64,000 nt of DNA from Acanthosepion pharaonis (Eukaryota > Mollusca > Cephalopoda > Sepiida > Sepiidae). The stretch is taken from positions 42,501-106,500 of the forward strand of contig CAHIKZ030000838.1 of the NCBI GenBank assembly GCA_903632075.3. Direction: 5' to 3'. The position numbers and the translations under genes were made by a program. Shown one piece after another: positions 1 to 10,719 of the stretch. The notes beneath the pieces were generated by a model. The model saw only the letters and a program-made list of their open reading frames with translations, had not been told where the DNA came from and did no database searches. The first letter of the stretch is position 1, and each line of letters opens with the position of its first letter.

Positions 1-14
1 ATTATACAACCAAA

Positions 15-78
15 TATATATGTGTGTGTGTGTTTATGTATGTATGTATGTATGTGTGTGTGTTTGTATGTGTATAGT
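15..78. repeat. TG/TATG microsatellite
   Basis: Imperfect TG dinucleotide and TATG tetranucleotide run near the window start. No gene overlaps it. Confidence 0.9.
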
Positions 79-366
79 CTATGTATTTAAGCAACAAATA
101 TTCTTTAAGGCAAATATTAAAAACAACGGAATCTTGGGGTTGATTAATTTTAATGATCGATATTCCAAATTATGAATAATTCTTCTAAGAAGTGGAGGAA
201 ATTCCGTCGGAAATTGGCCGAAGTTCATTTCGGAAGAAAAGTACAGGAAATATGGTGTAAGATTTCGACTTTCTTAAGTCATCATCGGTGTAGGTAGATA
301 TAATGAGTGATTGTTGATATATAGTCAAAGGGTGGTATGACGCAAGCGAAATGTGACATGTTTTTT

Positions 367-371
<5 letters not shown>

Positions 372-408
<37 letters not shown>
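372..408. repeat. (TA)n microsatellite
   Basis: Uninterrupted TA dinucleotide run of about 37 bp preceded by a short T tract. Confidence 0.95.
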
Positions 409-410
<2 letters not shown>

Positions 411-574
411 TTAAGGATGCGGTCTCTTAAGTTATGAATATTTTTATTTATTTATTGATGGTTGTTTTTGTTGAATGAGTACTGCTTCGAGGATCATAGG
501 TCTGTTTTTACAATTTGATTTTGCTAGTATTTTGGTATTGTTTGTTCTCTAATGTTAGGATGATAGTGCCGTAA

Positions 575-900
575 GACATTGTAGAATAACAATACAATAA
601 ACAACACTTACCGGCGTAAGAGTCCCAGCTAGCGTCCAGCTGGCAGACAAAAATAAAGCAGGTTGTAACTTAATACAAACCCTTCAAACTAACTGAGAAA
701 TCAAGCTGGTATTTATATAGAAATACTTCCACTCAGGTACCAGCAGCCAATCACAGCCCAAGCAATGGACTATCCCACTTTAGCATAATGAGATGCTCCA
801 TTGCACCATAAATAACTCTTTCTCAATGTTGAATTAGTATTCACTCAGCTTGCTCCACAACTGAGTGTTTATCTTGACCACGTGATTGTTCGAGAGACAT
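575..900 (-). mobile_element. LTR-like promoter fragment, possible solo LTR
   Basis: Read on the minus strand, this segment has a CAAT-type box (GATTGGCTG), then a TATA box (TATATAAATACC), and further on a GTAAGT splice-donor-like site, which is the order expected of an LTR promoter. The 5-mer GACAT occurs at both edges (575-579 and 896-900) and could be a target-site duplication around about 316 bp. Against this, the right edge does not end in a clean CA if that duplication is used. No protein-coding part of an LTR element was found next to it, so it would be a solo LTR. A decayed host promoter is the alternative. Confidence 0.35.
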
Positions 901-1209
901 CACATTAATAAACGGCAATTATTAAGCACGTGTGTGCGTAGATATAGTAGGTTGACGAATGAAATTCCAGAAATAAAAAAACAGCAATAATAATGATGAT
1001 AATAGAAATAAAAATATTTATTTTTGGTTATTAAGTCCTTTAAGATAAAAATGTTAAAAATCAGAATTTTCGGACAAGGCAACTTCGACGTGTTGTAATG
1101 TTTAGGAATCTTATCTCGCTGGATCGATTTCGACTGAGTAGTGAGCTCGGTGCTCCATAGTTTTGGCCTTTTGACACATCTAAGTCACGCTTAATAAATT
1201 GCTATAAGC

Positions 1210-1755
1210 ATGCAAGTATTTTTCACGCTCAAAAAGACAAGAATAAGCATGCAAGTATTTCCTACGCTTAGAGAGACAAAAATAATTATGCAAGTATTTC
1301 CTACGCTCAGAAAGACAAAAATAGGCATGCAAGTATTTTCCCCGCTCAAAGAGACAAAAATAATCATGCAAGTATTTTCCAGACTCAGAGAGACAAAAAT
1401 AATCATGCAAGTATTTTCCAGACTCAGAGAGACAAAAATAATCATGCAAGTATTTTCCCCGCTCAAAGAGACAAAAATAATCATGCAAGTATTTTCCAGA
1501 CTCAGAAAGACAAAAATAAGCGTGCAAGTATTTTCCCCGCTCAAAGAGACAAAAATAATCATGCAAGTATTTTCCAGACTCAAAGAGACAAAAATAATCA
1601 TGCAAGTATTTTCCAGACTCAGAGAGACAAAAATAATCATGCAAGTATTTTCCAGATTCAGAGAGACAAAAATAATCATGCAAGTATTTTCCAGACTCAG
1701 AAAGACAAAAATAAGCGTGCAAGTATTTTCCCCGCTCAAAGAGACAAAAAGAAAA
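1210..1755 (+). repeat. 39-bp minisatellite, 14 units
   Basis: Fourteen head-to-tail 39-bp units each begin with ATGCAAGTATTTT or a one-base variant and end in AGACAAAAATAAT-like sequence. Units differ by a few substitutions, e.g. CCAGACTC versus CCCCGCTC, and units of the two types are interspersed. Because 39 is divisible by 3, frames stay open on both strands: a 13-residue repeat (MQVFSRLRETKII-like) on plus and another (ESGKYLHDYFCLS-like) on minus. Open frames on both strands argue for a non-coding minisatellite. Confidence 0.93.
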
Positions 1756-1873
1756 ATACGTATCCCTGATCACGAGTTTGAATCCAAGGGTCACTGTGTC
1801 GTGCCAGAAATCTTTTTTTTTCTCGTCAGCGTCCATCTTGAACGTTTAGAAATCTACCATTCACCCGTGAATT

Positions 1874-2280
1874 GAATATTGCTGCCATATCAAGTCAGTT
1901 ACTCCTTATATTCATCTCGAGGTTCTTGATAAAATCCAAAGAAAGATCTGTAATGTGATCGATCCTGACTTGGCATCTCGACTTCTGTCACTTTCTCATC
2001 AACGTGACATGGCTTACCTCTGTCTTTTCTACAAATATTTTCACGGTAATTGCTCAGGCGAGCTTTTGTCTTTAGTGTCCCGACTACATGAATTTAAGTG
2101 CGCTACTAGATTACATTACATACTTCACTGATTACAATTTTTAAAATTTAAATACAACGTCAATCGCTATCTTCTGTTTTCTGTTCATCTTTTGTCCTTT
2201 CCCCAATCCCCTCTAAACACAGACTTTTCTCTCACTTTCACTCCCTATAAACCCCTGCATACAAGCAACATCCCCACATA
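1874..2280 (+). pseudogene. Non-LTR retrotransposon ORF2 C-terminus (Jockey/CR1-like)
   Basis: An 85-codon stretch (1874-2128, stop 2129-2131) reads EYCCHI, then LDKIQRKICNVIDPDL, SHQRDMAYLCLFYKYFHG and CSGELLSLVSRLHEFK. These are the conserved post-polymerase blocks of Jockey/CR1-like LINE reverse transcriptases. The catalytic fingers and palm lie upstream in an intact element and are absent. The usual FFPRTAALWN block is missing downstream, but an NVNRYLL-like tail follows at about 2159-2180, so there is also an internal deletion. It is 5'-truncated, as expected from incomplete target-primed reverse transcription. Clade assignment is tentative. Confidence 0.75.
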
Positions 2281-2344
2281 AAAATGTCCTGTAACCTATT
2301 AGAGTCGTACAAGCACTGCAACAGGAGAGCATCTTGGATAACAT

Positions 2345-2435
2345 AGCCTGACGGAACCCGACCGAATGATAGGAAGTGGTGGAAAGTCCTGATCGTCCAC
2401 GCTCTGATAGGACACAGCACACAAAAGAAGTTTAT
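2345..2435 (+). mobile_element. RTE-type LINE 3' fragment
   Basis: The plus-strand reading DRKWWKVLIVHALIGH matches the last residues of the RTE-like LINE seen in better preserved form at 62430-63450, where the tail reads like DRKLWR-MI. Only about 25 codons remain. Confidence 0.5.
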
Positions 2436-2649
2436 ATGCGGTATTTTCTTTCTGTTTGTCTTTTTTTTTATTCTTCTCGTTTCTATGAATCTCTTCAACA
2501 TTACTTGTTGGCCGAAAGAGTTGCGTTTTTTTGCTGTCACTACTCGAATGCTGAATTTACAAGCAGGTTCTTCCTACACGGAGGATTGGTCCATCACAAT
2601 CTCCTTACTGGCTTCGTAGTAACAACGTTGGACAAGATATATGTATCTA

Positions 2650-2752
2650 TTAGGTTGGTGCAAAAACAATGACGTAATAATGTCAATTTTTGACGTATTT
2701 TTTAACGTCAAAAAAACGACATTATTACGTCATTATTTTTGCACCAACCTAA
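2650..2752. mobile_element. Palindromic mariner MITE (MADE1-like termini)
   Basis: A 103-bp near-perfect palindrome. Both ends carry TTAGGTTGGTGCAAAAA, the terminal inverted repeat typical of the Hsmar1/MADE1 mariner group, and the inner arms continue as AATGACGTAATAATGTC. The element is flanked by TA on both sides (2648-2649 and 2753-2754), the duplication expected for Tc1/mariner insertion. It encodes nothing and would depend on a transposase supplied in trans. The decayed mariners at the right end of the window show the superfamily is present, but whether they share these termini cannot be told because their ends are lost. Confidence 0.93.
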
Positions 2753-2759
2753 TATCTTT

Positions 2760-3423
2760 GTTTTTATGCATCTATTTCCCTATCTTTCCAGCCAGCCAGC
2801 CAGTCGTTTCCACCACCCCCCTTTATTTCGTTTCCTGCCACCAAGTTGCATTGCTCCTCTTCTCTTTATCACTCGCCTATTTTATATTTCTACTATTTCT
2901 TTCGACCTCTCGTTTTTTAATTTTTTTTTTCTCTAACCTTCTCTCTATTTTATCTTTTCTCCGCCATCATTCATCTCTCTTTACTCATTTTGCTCGAAAA
3001 TGAACGCCTTGGAAACGCCATATTGTACACGTTTGCCCGAATGTTGCTAATAAAATAAACAAAGGGGATATGGAAAAAGGTCCCATTTTATCCCCCTACC
3101 TCTCTTTGTAAAGAAAATAAATAAATAAATAAAAATAAGACAGAGGTGTACATTGTTACCATAACTGGTGTCGCTATAGCTGAGACACGAAAGGCTGATC
3201 ATGATACCGTATTTCGCTACAGAAGTTACCTAATATTACACTATCCTCTTTCAACACGCATTTTCTTTTTCTTAGCTCGGACAACAAAATGTAAGTATGC
3301 TAAGGTATATAAGCATTGTGCGATCAAAAACGTTATCACAGCCGTTCCTTTGTTCTAATACATTCTCCCTCCCGGCCAAATACTCATTTTTCTTGAAGAC
3401 GCACAACGTATTTTATTGTTCGC
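2760..3423. other. No gene seen; pyrimidine-rich stretch
   Basis: From 2770 to 2995 the plus strand is strongly pyrimidine-rich (C/T runs and T tracts), giving spurious open frames. The remainder to 3423 shows no motif, repeat family or protein similarity that I recognise. Confidence 0.6.
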
Positions 3424-3426
3424 TCA

Positions 3427-3713
3427 GATTCAACGAAACAGATTCATGTTTTTCAGTCAGTGGTTCAAGGCATTGAATGGTTATTTTGACACCACTGCTA
3501 AAGTGTAATTCTGGTTGTAGCTGCTTCGTAGCTGATAATGCTTTGTTCATCTACTCACACTCAGATGTCTACGTTCGAGCCCAGTTAACATCCCATGTTG
3601 TGGAATATCTATTTTCGTGTTATAGAGGCCTTTTTTCAGCTCGGCGTAATAGTTTCATTATTCATTTCAGTATTGATAGTCCAAAAACATCTTGTGGAAG
3701 AGGAATTATTTTC

Positions 3714-3770
<57 letters not shown>

Positions 3771-3846
3771 ACATTGTTAGTTCTGATTCAATAGATTCAT
3801 GATTTTCAGTCACTGGTTCAAAGCATTGAATGATTATTTGGACACC
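3427..3846 (+). repeat. Pair of ~65-bp direct repeats about 357 bp apart
   Basis: The segment at about 3427-3494 and the segment at about 3784-3846 share GATTCATG, then TTTTCAGTCA, TGGTTCAA and GCATTGAATG, ending in GACACC, with scattered substitutions. Between them lie about 290 bp including the CT/CA microsatellite. This is a local duplication or the two ends of an inserted element. No target-site duplication was identified outside the copies. Confidence 0.75.
3717..3773. repeat. (CT)n(CA)n microsatellite
   Basis: A CT run of about 30 bp passes directly into a CA run of about 27 bp. Confidence 0.97.
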
Positions 3847-3849
3847 TCT

Positions 3850-4205
3850 TTCTCTCACAGGTCGGGTGTGGCAAGACTCTCTCTGCTCTGTTGCTACTTC
3901 CATGGAAAATACTCGGACGAACTACATTCTTAGGACCCGCCATGTCACTCACATTGGGAGCAAACCACCAACATTCCCTCCGTTTTCCATAAATGTAATG
4001 TTGCACTCCAACAGCTTCTTCCTACGAACCGTTGCTCTATGGAACAGATTCCCAAAAGAATGTTTCCCCGATCAAACAATCTTAACTTGATCAAGTCTAG
4101 AGATAATCGTTGTCTTCTCCTCATATCAGTAAAAACTACTACTTAGCGTAACCCACTACTTCTAATGCCCTCTAGGGCATTATACAGAGCGAACCTTACT
4201 GTAAA
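3850..4205 (+). pseudogene. Jockey/CR1-like LINE 3' end
   Basis: The plus strand reads NSFFLRTVALWNRFPKECFPDQ, the conserved block near the C-terminus of Jockey/CR1-like ORF2 proteins (usual form SFFPRTAALWNRLP), followed after a frameshift by NLNLIKSRDNRCL, which resembles the usual NLNLFKSRVNRYL. A 3' tail with CCCTCTAGGGCATTATAC follows near 4160-4180 and resembles the tail near 6440. It is truncated at the 5' end, frameshifted and inactive. Confidence 0.72.
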
Positions 4206-4224
4206 AAAATTCCGTGTCCCTTCA

Positions 4225-4280
4225 AGACACACTTATTATGGCTCTCCACAACTTCCTGTCATTTCTTGCTATAAGTAACT
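4225..4280 (-). mobile_element. RTE-type LINE 3' fragment
   Basis: Contains TTATGGCTCTCCACAACTTC, the antisense of the RTE C-terminal codons (KLWRAM-like). The same motif occurs at about 6070, 6240, 6555, 46930, 59310 and 62480 in this window. Confidence 0.5.
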
Positions 4281-4296
4281 AAGTAATCCTTTCTCT

Positions 4297-4570
4297 GGGC
4301 ACGTGACCGAGTGGTTAGAACGTTCGCATTCTTACCATAAGACTCTTACTATGTTCGATTCGTCAGGAAGGAGATTTTATCAGATCGATTCCAGCGTGCG
4401 GCACATTTGGAAAGTGCCTGAAAACCATACCACGGATTGATTGATCCAAGCCTTATGAGTGAAATTGGGTAGGCGAAATCCTACGATTGCTGTGCTAGCA
4501 TGAAGTCACAAGTCATCGTGGCCGAGGGCTTGAGCGTGCTGGCCTTGTTCAAATTGCTGATCACGATAGA
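4297..4570 (+). mobile_element. tRNA-derived SINE
   Basis: GTGACCGAGTGGTTAGAACG (from about 4303) resembles a pol III A box in a tRNA head, and TGTTCGATTCG (about 4352-4362) resembles a B box, with spacing typical of tRNA genes. A non-tRNA body with GTGCGGCACATTTGGAAAGT follows. A second tRNA-like head (GTGGCCGAGGGCTTGAGCG, about 4520-4538) suggests a dimeric SINE or two adjacent copies. The cloverleaf does not fold cleanly by eye, so it is not a functional tRNA. Confidence 0.55.
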
Positions 4571-4799
4571 TAACGCGTTCTTTCTCAGAAACTTTAACTA
4601 AGGTCAGTAACTAGTTGCAGTATAGTTTCCAGGGGGGAGCTCTGTGGGTGTTGAATAATCCCAGAGCAAGCGTCTGCAACAGATTCCCTAGCCGCCCTAT
4701 TAAACGTTTATCCTCGAATACGGGTGGCCAGCTATGCAATCGTTCCTCTTTATCCATGTTCTGCACCACTTTACACAAACTGGAAGATCTGGAACGATT

Positions 4800-5170
4800 T
4801 TCACATTCTAGAAGGCCTAAGAGCCACACGAGATAAAATTCTGCAAAGTAATCGGTACAGTTTATGGGGATATGTGGGGAAGATAACAGTTAACAGGGTT
4901 TTGTATTGATCGGGGAAGTATCGTCTTGATAGTCGGTTCCACAAAGCAGCAGTTCGTGGGAAGAAGCTACTGGAGAGGAACATACATCTCACTAATTGAA
5001 TCCGAAGGTAATGAGAGTGGTTCGCTGCAACGTTCATGGCATGTTTCCGTAATGATTGGATCTGGAATGTTGTTCGTCTGAAAAAATTTCCAAGGATATA
5101 GCGATAGACCAGTGACGTTTTGTTTTGAGAAAGAGATTGTAGGGTAGAAAATAACTCGTTACCCACAAGA
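4800..5170 (-). pseudogene. Jockey/CR1-like LINE 3' end, antisense
   Basis: The minus-strand frame from 5166 to 4801 contains SSSFFPRTAALWNRLSRRYF, then PDQYK, the same conserved LINE C-terminal block seen at 3850-4205 but in opposite orientation. The stretch upstream of it on the minus strand (FRRTTFQIQSLRKH) does not match the family block I know, and the tail is frameshifted. It is a truncated copy. Confidence 0.68.
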
Positions 5171-5464
5171 ACTATATTTATTTTTTATTCGTTGGGTCTC
5201 TTTTCTATTTGGAATATTTTATATGCCTTTTGTTTCGTATTGAATATGAAATAGATTATTGGATGTATTTTTAATATATTTCCCATGTTCGTGTAAATAA
5301 TGAGGGTTGCAAATTCTGTGTGCACTTAAATAGAATCCAATGATCATTCCGCATTTTATTTTGCTGTTATGATGAGAATAGAAATTTGTTAGATCATTTT
5401 TAATAGTGATTTTAGGTGGACACTAATATATATATATATGTGTGTGTGTGCGTGTGTGTGTGTA

Positions 5465-5497
<33 letters not shown>

Positions 5498-5666
5498 CAA
5501 TATCCCTCACCAACCTTATATAAGCTTAATACTGCTCTTTAAAAGTGTCAATTTTAAATTCATTTTTTCACCTTTGAAAGTGAAGTCTGAAGATCCAGAG
5601 AAAAATAAAATCTCTGGTGAAATAAATTATAACTAATGGAATCTTAAAATGGTCTGTTTTTTCTTT

Positions 5667-5726
<60 letters not shown>

Positions 5727-6050
5727 GTAGGCGCTCCCAATTGCCTGAAATTTGATAATAATTCTGATAGATAACGGGCATAGAATTAAAAGAACTGAAT
5801 TATTAAATCGTGCCACATGAAATGTCACTTACGACTATTCATTATTTGATATAATAGTTCAATTGAAATAGTTGTTTATTATACCGTATCATTTGCTCTT
5901 ATAAACCAGGCTGTTTTTTAATTGTTAAAATTAACGTCTTCATGGAGAAACAAGATTAGTCGAGTTCTGAGTTTTAATTGGGGTACATAGCAATCGAGAC
6001 TGATCTAAAGAAAATTTTCTAACAAACTAACAAATCTTTTATTGTCGTGC
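5170..6050. other. No gene seen; two microsatellites
   Basis: The only structure found is a TA/TG run at about 5425-5497 and a TA run at about 5670-5723. The remainder is AT-rich with no recognised protein similarity. Confidence 0.6.
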
Positions 6051-6054
6051 TTTT

Positions 6055-6300
6055 TCAAAACTACGTGATCATGGCTCCTCACAACTTCCTGTCTTTTCTT
6101 GCGCTAAATAACTTTTCATTGTTTACCAGCCCAATAATATATTCCTTCCAGTTAAGAATTTCACTTGCATATTTCATTGTATCTCACGTTAATATAAATA
6201 ATATTTTTTATGTACCGTGTCTCTTTAGGAAATTGTGATTATGGCTCTCCAAAACTTACTGTGTTTTCCTGCTCCGAATAATACATTCCTTTCTGCTTAC
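6055..6300 (-). mobile_element. Two RTE-type LINE 3' fragments
   Basis: ATCATGGCTCCTCACAACTT (about 6068) and ATTATGGCTCTCCAAAACTT (about 6238) are antisense copies of the RTE C-terminal coding end, each followed by a divergent remnant of the upstream codons. They lie tandemly about 170 bp apart. Confidence 0.5.
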
Positions 6301-6309
6301 CTGCCACCA

Positions 6310-6475
6310 ACAATCTTTAAAAGAATTAAATGCAGTGCCAATCGTCATCTGTCTTCTTGAACAAAGTTCTTATATCATCTCGCCTCTCTTCATTAAAGTT
6401 TTTTTCACTCTCCTTCATTCCCTGGAACCCACTCGCGCCCTAGTGGTATTATCGTCTAGCTTGGAGTGAAATGAT
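6310..6475 (+). mobile_element. Jockey/CR1-like LINE 3' terminus
   Basis: Reads IKCSANRHLSSS, like the FKSRVNRYL tail of the LINEs at 1874 and 3850, then a 3' tail containing GCGCCCTAGTGGTATTAT and TAGCTTGGAGTG, ending in an A-rich stretch at about 6477-6493 that may be the poly(A) remnant. Confidence 0.5.
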
Positions 6476-6552
6476 TAAAACAAAACAAAAAAAGGTAAGA
6501 TCTCCACTTGCATATTTCATCCGGACTTAAGTTAATATAACAGTGCTAGATG

Positions 6553-6605
6553 ATAATGGCTCTTCACCACTTCCATTCTATTCATACGCTAAATGATTTA
6601 TGATT
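6553..6605 (-). mobile_element. RTE-type LINE 3' fragment
   Basis: ATAATGGCTCTTCACCACTT is a further diverged copy of the RTE antisense C-terminal motif. Only about 50 bp can be recognised. Confidence 0.4.
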
Positions 6606-7190
6606 ATTTACCATGTTTTAGTCATTGTTCTGTCATCTATTAAAACAAACTTATTAATTAGTGAAACTTATTAATTAGTCCTCTCGCTAATTTCACTTCT
6701 ACTCTTGCTCTCAGTATGTCTTGGGAGTGTTAAATCCCAGAGGCGTTCTTGCCTCTTATGGATCATATGTGTTTTCTTGTTGTTCGTATTTTCTTTAATA
6801 AATTTCACGTTTTCCATTTTGTTAATCATATTCTTAGCATAGGCAAGTAAAACCACATCACTAATGCTTCGAGTCCAGCAGTTGTTTAAGCAATTTTATT
6901 CGGTCAATTAGAATATTTAGGATAGGTCTTTAGAAAAAAAAGAAACAAAAACGCACAAATATTAACAATGACGATGCATTGAAAAATATCTTGATAAAAT
7001 GAAAATAACAATTCAATAAACCTATATTTTATTCTATGTGTTCCACCATCTGCCTGCCATAGGAAATGCCGAAAACATTGTAAAACACTTTCATTTTACA
7101 TTAATTCAGCTAACTGCCACACGCGGGTGATTATTTTTTCCCCGCAGTAGGCTCCCGTTTCTTTCTGTGGTATACTGGTTGCCAACCAAA
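6605..7190. other. No gene seen
   Basis: A 61-codon minus-strand open frame (6671-6856) contains HKRQERLWDLTLPRHTES, which I do not recognise. Nothing else supports a gene. Confidence 0.5.
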
Positions 7191-7194
7191 GCTA

Positions 7195-7440
7195 TAGAAC
7201 AGTACACATAATGAAGAAAGAGGGCTTAGAAAATTTGATACTCACAGAACACAGTGAAGGCAAAAGGAACGGAGGAAAACAGAGCATAACTTGTCTAACG
7301 ATCGTGTATAAATGTTTGATAGAACAGTGTTTAGGAAATATAGCAAAAGGATAACAAATTACTAAGACCTACAAATGACAGAAAGTCGTGGAGAGAAGTG
7401 ATCGCCAACGTCATGAAGGCACACGGCACATAGTAGAAGA
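7195..7440 (+). pseudogene. RTE-type LINE ORF2 C-terminus
   Basis: The plus strand reads MKKEGLENLILTEHSEGKR, closely matching MRKEGLENLILTGRIEGKR in the minus-strand RTE at 62430-63450. It continues GGKQSITCL and then, after stops and a frameshift, an RDRQRHEGT-like end. It is the last 75 or so codons of the ORF2 protein, which lies beyond the polymerase. It is 5'-truncated and in opposite orientation to most other RTE pieces here. Confidence 0.75.
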
Positions 7441-7689
7441 AAAAATCTTTCATAGTTTAATTGCAACATAACTAATGTGCATAGCTTCATCCACTTCCAT
7501 TAAAGCAAATCCCGTAATGAGACCAGTAGTGCAAGTCATTTGCTCCCTTCCATGAAGGAACAGTCCATTATAAAAAAAAATTATTTTAAATACGATTATC
7601 TTAATTATACCATGTTATTTTTAATGCCATATCCCTTAAGGACGTAGGAGATCATTACTCTTCACATATTCCTCTTATTTATTATCTGT

Positions 7690-7960
7690 TAATTGTTAGT
7701 CATTCTTGGTAAAGATGGTGGGGTAGTTTCCTGTTGTCTTCTTCACAGTTTAGAAATCAGTTCTTCTTATTTTAGTCTGTTTGTCACCCAAGGTTTGAGA
7801 GTCCCGTCTACTCTGCTATTTAACACATGTCTTGAAAGAGAAGAGAAGATTCATGCCTCTTCCAAGAGCATCTGTGCGAAAGTTAAACTAAGCAGACCAG
7901 GCTGGAATTTCACTTTCCTGTGCGGATAATCGTTGCATGAACAGCACATTTCGTATATAC
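7690..7960 (-). mobile_element. SINE with shared core
   Basis: On the minus strand this carries GCTCTTGGAAGAGGCATGAA followed by TCTTCTCTTC, related to the SINE body at 47875-48090 (CCCTTGGCGAAAGGCATGAA) and at 61741-62033 (CCCTTGGGAAAAGTATGAAT). The tRNA-like head is too diverged to define. Confidence 0.45.
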
Positions 7961-10700
7961 TTACAAGTTCATTATAAATCTTTTTTTTTTATTCAAAGGA
8001 AGTGAAAACGAGAATTTTCAAAAAGAATATGAAATTAGAAACCAAAGCAACAAAGATGAAGATACTAGTTCGAATAATTCATTGAATGGTAACAAAACTT
8101 AATCTTGCAACTTCAGACTTAATTTCTGTGGCTTTGTTATAACTCACTTTTAGCGGTTATGATATTATGTCTCGATTAGGCACTCGCCGTGACGTCCTTA
8201 GAAATTCTCCTTTACTGACACTAACGGACTTCTACTGACTCACTTTGAGTTCTTTATTTAAGGCATCTTGCCAAGTTCATTTATGTTACCGGGGAGTGTT
8301 ATTTATTCCACAACAGATCTCAAGTCTTCTGGATTTTTATTGCTCTTTTTGATATCATTCTGAATACAAACATTGCATTGCTTTTTCTAGTTTCTTTAAC
8401 GATACGGAATTTGTTCAATTTTCGGTTTAATTCGTCTACGTCAGGGTTCGTTAAACTTTTTCGATCAGAGACACCTTTTTTTTTTCTCTTCTCCTCCAGA
8501 AACCACTCTTTAAAATATCTTTGAATCTTAAAACTCGCTTTGATGCTGGCAATTAAAACGTATAAAAAGTTAAAAAATTTGGATCAGGTTCAAAATCCCC
8601 CAACAGCGTCATCAGGTTCAGAATTTTCCCTTCAAAATATATTTAAGCAAATATATTAAGTAATCCCAATGAATAAAGCATATAATATATTAAGTACACC
8701 AAGCCTAAATGTAGCCGATGCCATTGAACAGAAATAAAATAACCGCTGCTAATATTCATTTAATGAGGTATTATATACAAAGAAGATGATTAAATGCGGG
8801 AGTGAAGTGTCTCAAGTACAAATAAGTTCTGAAATTAGTGTCCTATAAAAGGCATAAAGATGGGTATGCTTGGAGATGTATTAAAAAGAGCATGCGCTTC
8901 ATACAAAAAATATAGCAACATCAGAACTGAGTCTGTTTTTAATTCTAATTAGAATAGCTGTTAAGCATGATACCAGGCAAACAATATACAGCATAAAAAT
9001 GATTTGAGTACAAAAAAAACATACAATACTTAATATCTTAAAAAATCTCAAGAAAAATACCAAAGACCTGTTTATGCAGAGTCAAATTGGATGGGTCTGG
9101 TATTGTTGTGCAAGTTGTTCCTACATTGACCTTCATTTGGCTATCATCGACCCCTTGGAATTCCTCACATGTCCCTAAAGTGGTCGTTCGGACCCCGTTT
9201 GATGACTTTTGGTCTACACGCACTATTCATCAGAATTAGGATGATAAGTTTCGTTATGCGACCCATTAAGCAAATTGTCCGATGGAGCTCACATTCAATT
9301 GCACCTGGCTTCTTAAGCAGTCTTATTAAAATGTACCTGCTAAGGTCTTTGGCTATGTCACCACTATTGTATTATATTTAGTGTTTCCGAAATCTTATCT
9401 AGGCTGAAATTATCTAAGGCTGCCAGCATCCCTATGAAAATCGCATCTGGTCCTGATGCGTTTCCTCCCCTTCATCTATCATCCCGTTCACAATCCTTTC
9501 AGGTCTTTTGAACAGGAAGAGAGGTTTATCCCTTGTTCCTTGTTTATGATTGGGTTTCCGGTTCGTTCTAAAGTTTTTTTTCTCCTCCGTCCTGTTGGCT
9601 GGGCCTGTAGAATACGCCGACTGCACCTCTGTAGACGGGTAAGACCCCCACCAAATGGGTGAAACATATACTGTTAGAATGTGTACATTTTGATCCAGTG
9701 CCAACAAAATATTACCAAGTGAGTAATTTAAAAAACTTTTTACGATAATAAAATCATCCAAGATTCTAAATTTCCTAAATAAAGTTGGATTGTACTCAAA
9801 AATATGAGTAATTGGAAAATGGTTCAAATATATATATATATATAAATGACCCACTGAGGTTGATATGCCGTAAAACAAATCAACCAACTTTTCCTCCTCC
9901 TCTCAATTTTTGGTGGCATCTTGGTGGCTTTATCACCTTACTCTGTAACATTTCCACCTCGAGTGGCACTTGGGCATGGTACCGGATGAATGTCATTTTA
10001 AAAAAAAATATGTTGACCAAAATCTCACTTTAGAACATAGTATTTCGTGCCTTTCCCTATGTTTGTGTAGCGCAGGATTGTTGCTACTCAATAAAAACAT
10101 TCAATTCCAGGCATTGTGACCAGGAGCTCATTACCGTGTATTTTCAATCGTGACGATAGAAAATAGGAGACTTTGAATCAGAACACTTCTCAGGTATGGC
10201 GTGGGAACGTTCAACGTTTGTCCCGAATATAAATCCTTGTTATTTCATCTTATGTAAATCTAGAAAAAGTCTTCGCCTGGCTTGTAAATGAAATAGATTA
10301 AACATTATTTGTCCACAATATAGATTCGTTGATTGAGGTGATCAATTAATTTCCACAGGTTAATGACTGCGCATGTTCGATGATTAAGGCGAGTCAAAGG
10401 TTACATTTTAACCGGCAAATACATTCCAACGACGCCTATCATAATCAACAGTGGCAAGTTATGTAGAATGAATTCCAGCAATTCCCTGCCTGCATTAACT
10501 TCCTAAGTGTGTCTCCTTCCAACTTCAGATGTTTCAGTAAACTTATTTACTTTTTGTCGGTGTCATATTTTTTTCTCGTTATTTGTTCTATGTTAACTAA
10601 AGTATTTCACTTGTTTTGCTACCTCGTTAAAGTCAGTAGTTTACTCTGAAAAAGAATATAAAGTGTGACATAGAAATTTAAAACAGTTAATTCTCTTTCC
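7960..10700. other. No gene seen; mostly AT-rich unique sequence
   Basis: No recognisable protein or RNA gene. CAGGGTTCGTTAAACTTTTT at about 8441 resembles hAT-family termini, but no partner end or 8-bp duplication was found. At about 9637-9663, CCCCCACCAAATGGGTGAAAC forms a small hairpin followed by GAAAC, like the PLE-associated motifs further right. A short TA run lies at 9829-9844. Confidence 0.5.
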
Positions 10701-10719
10701 TGATGCGCCTAGATATTTA

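Noticed and set aside
1180..1836. Minus-strand 218-codon repeat protein
   Set aside because: It is one of three long frames over the same 39-bp minisatellite, open only because 39 is divisible by 3.
4303..4370. Functional tRNA gene
   Set aside because: A- and B-box-like elements are present but acceptor and anticodon stems do not pair, and a SINE body follows.
8440..8560. hAT transposon end (CAGGGTTCGTTAAACTTTTT)
   Set aside because: No second terminus, no 8-bp target duplication and no transposase remnant were found, so the resemblance alone is too weak.
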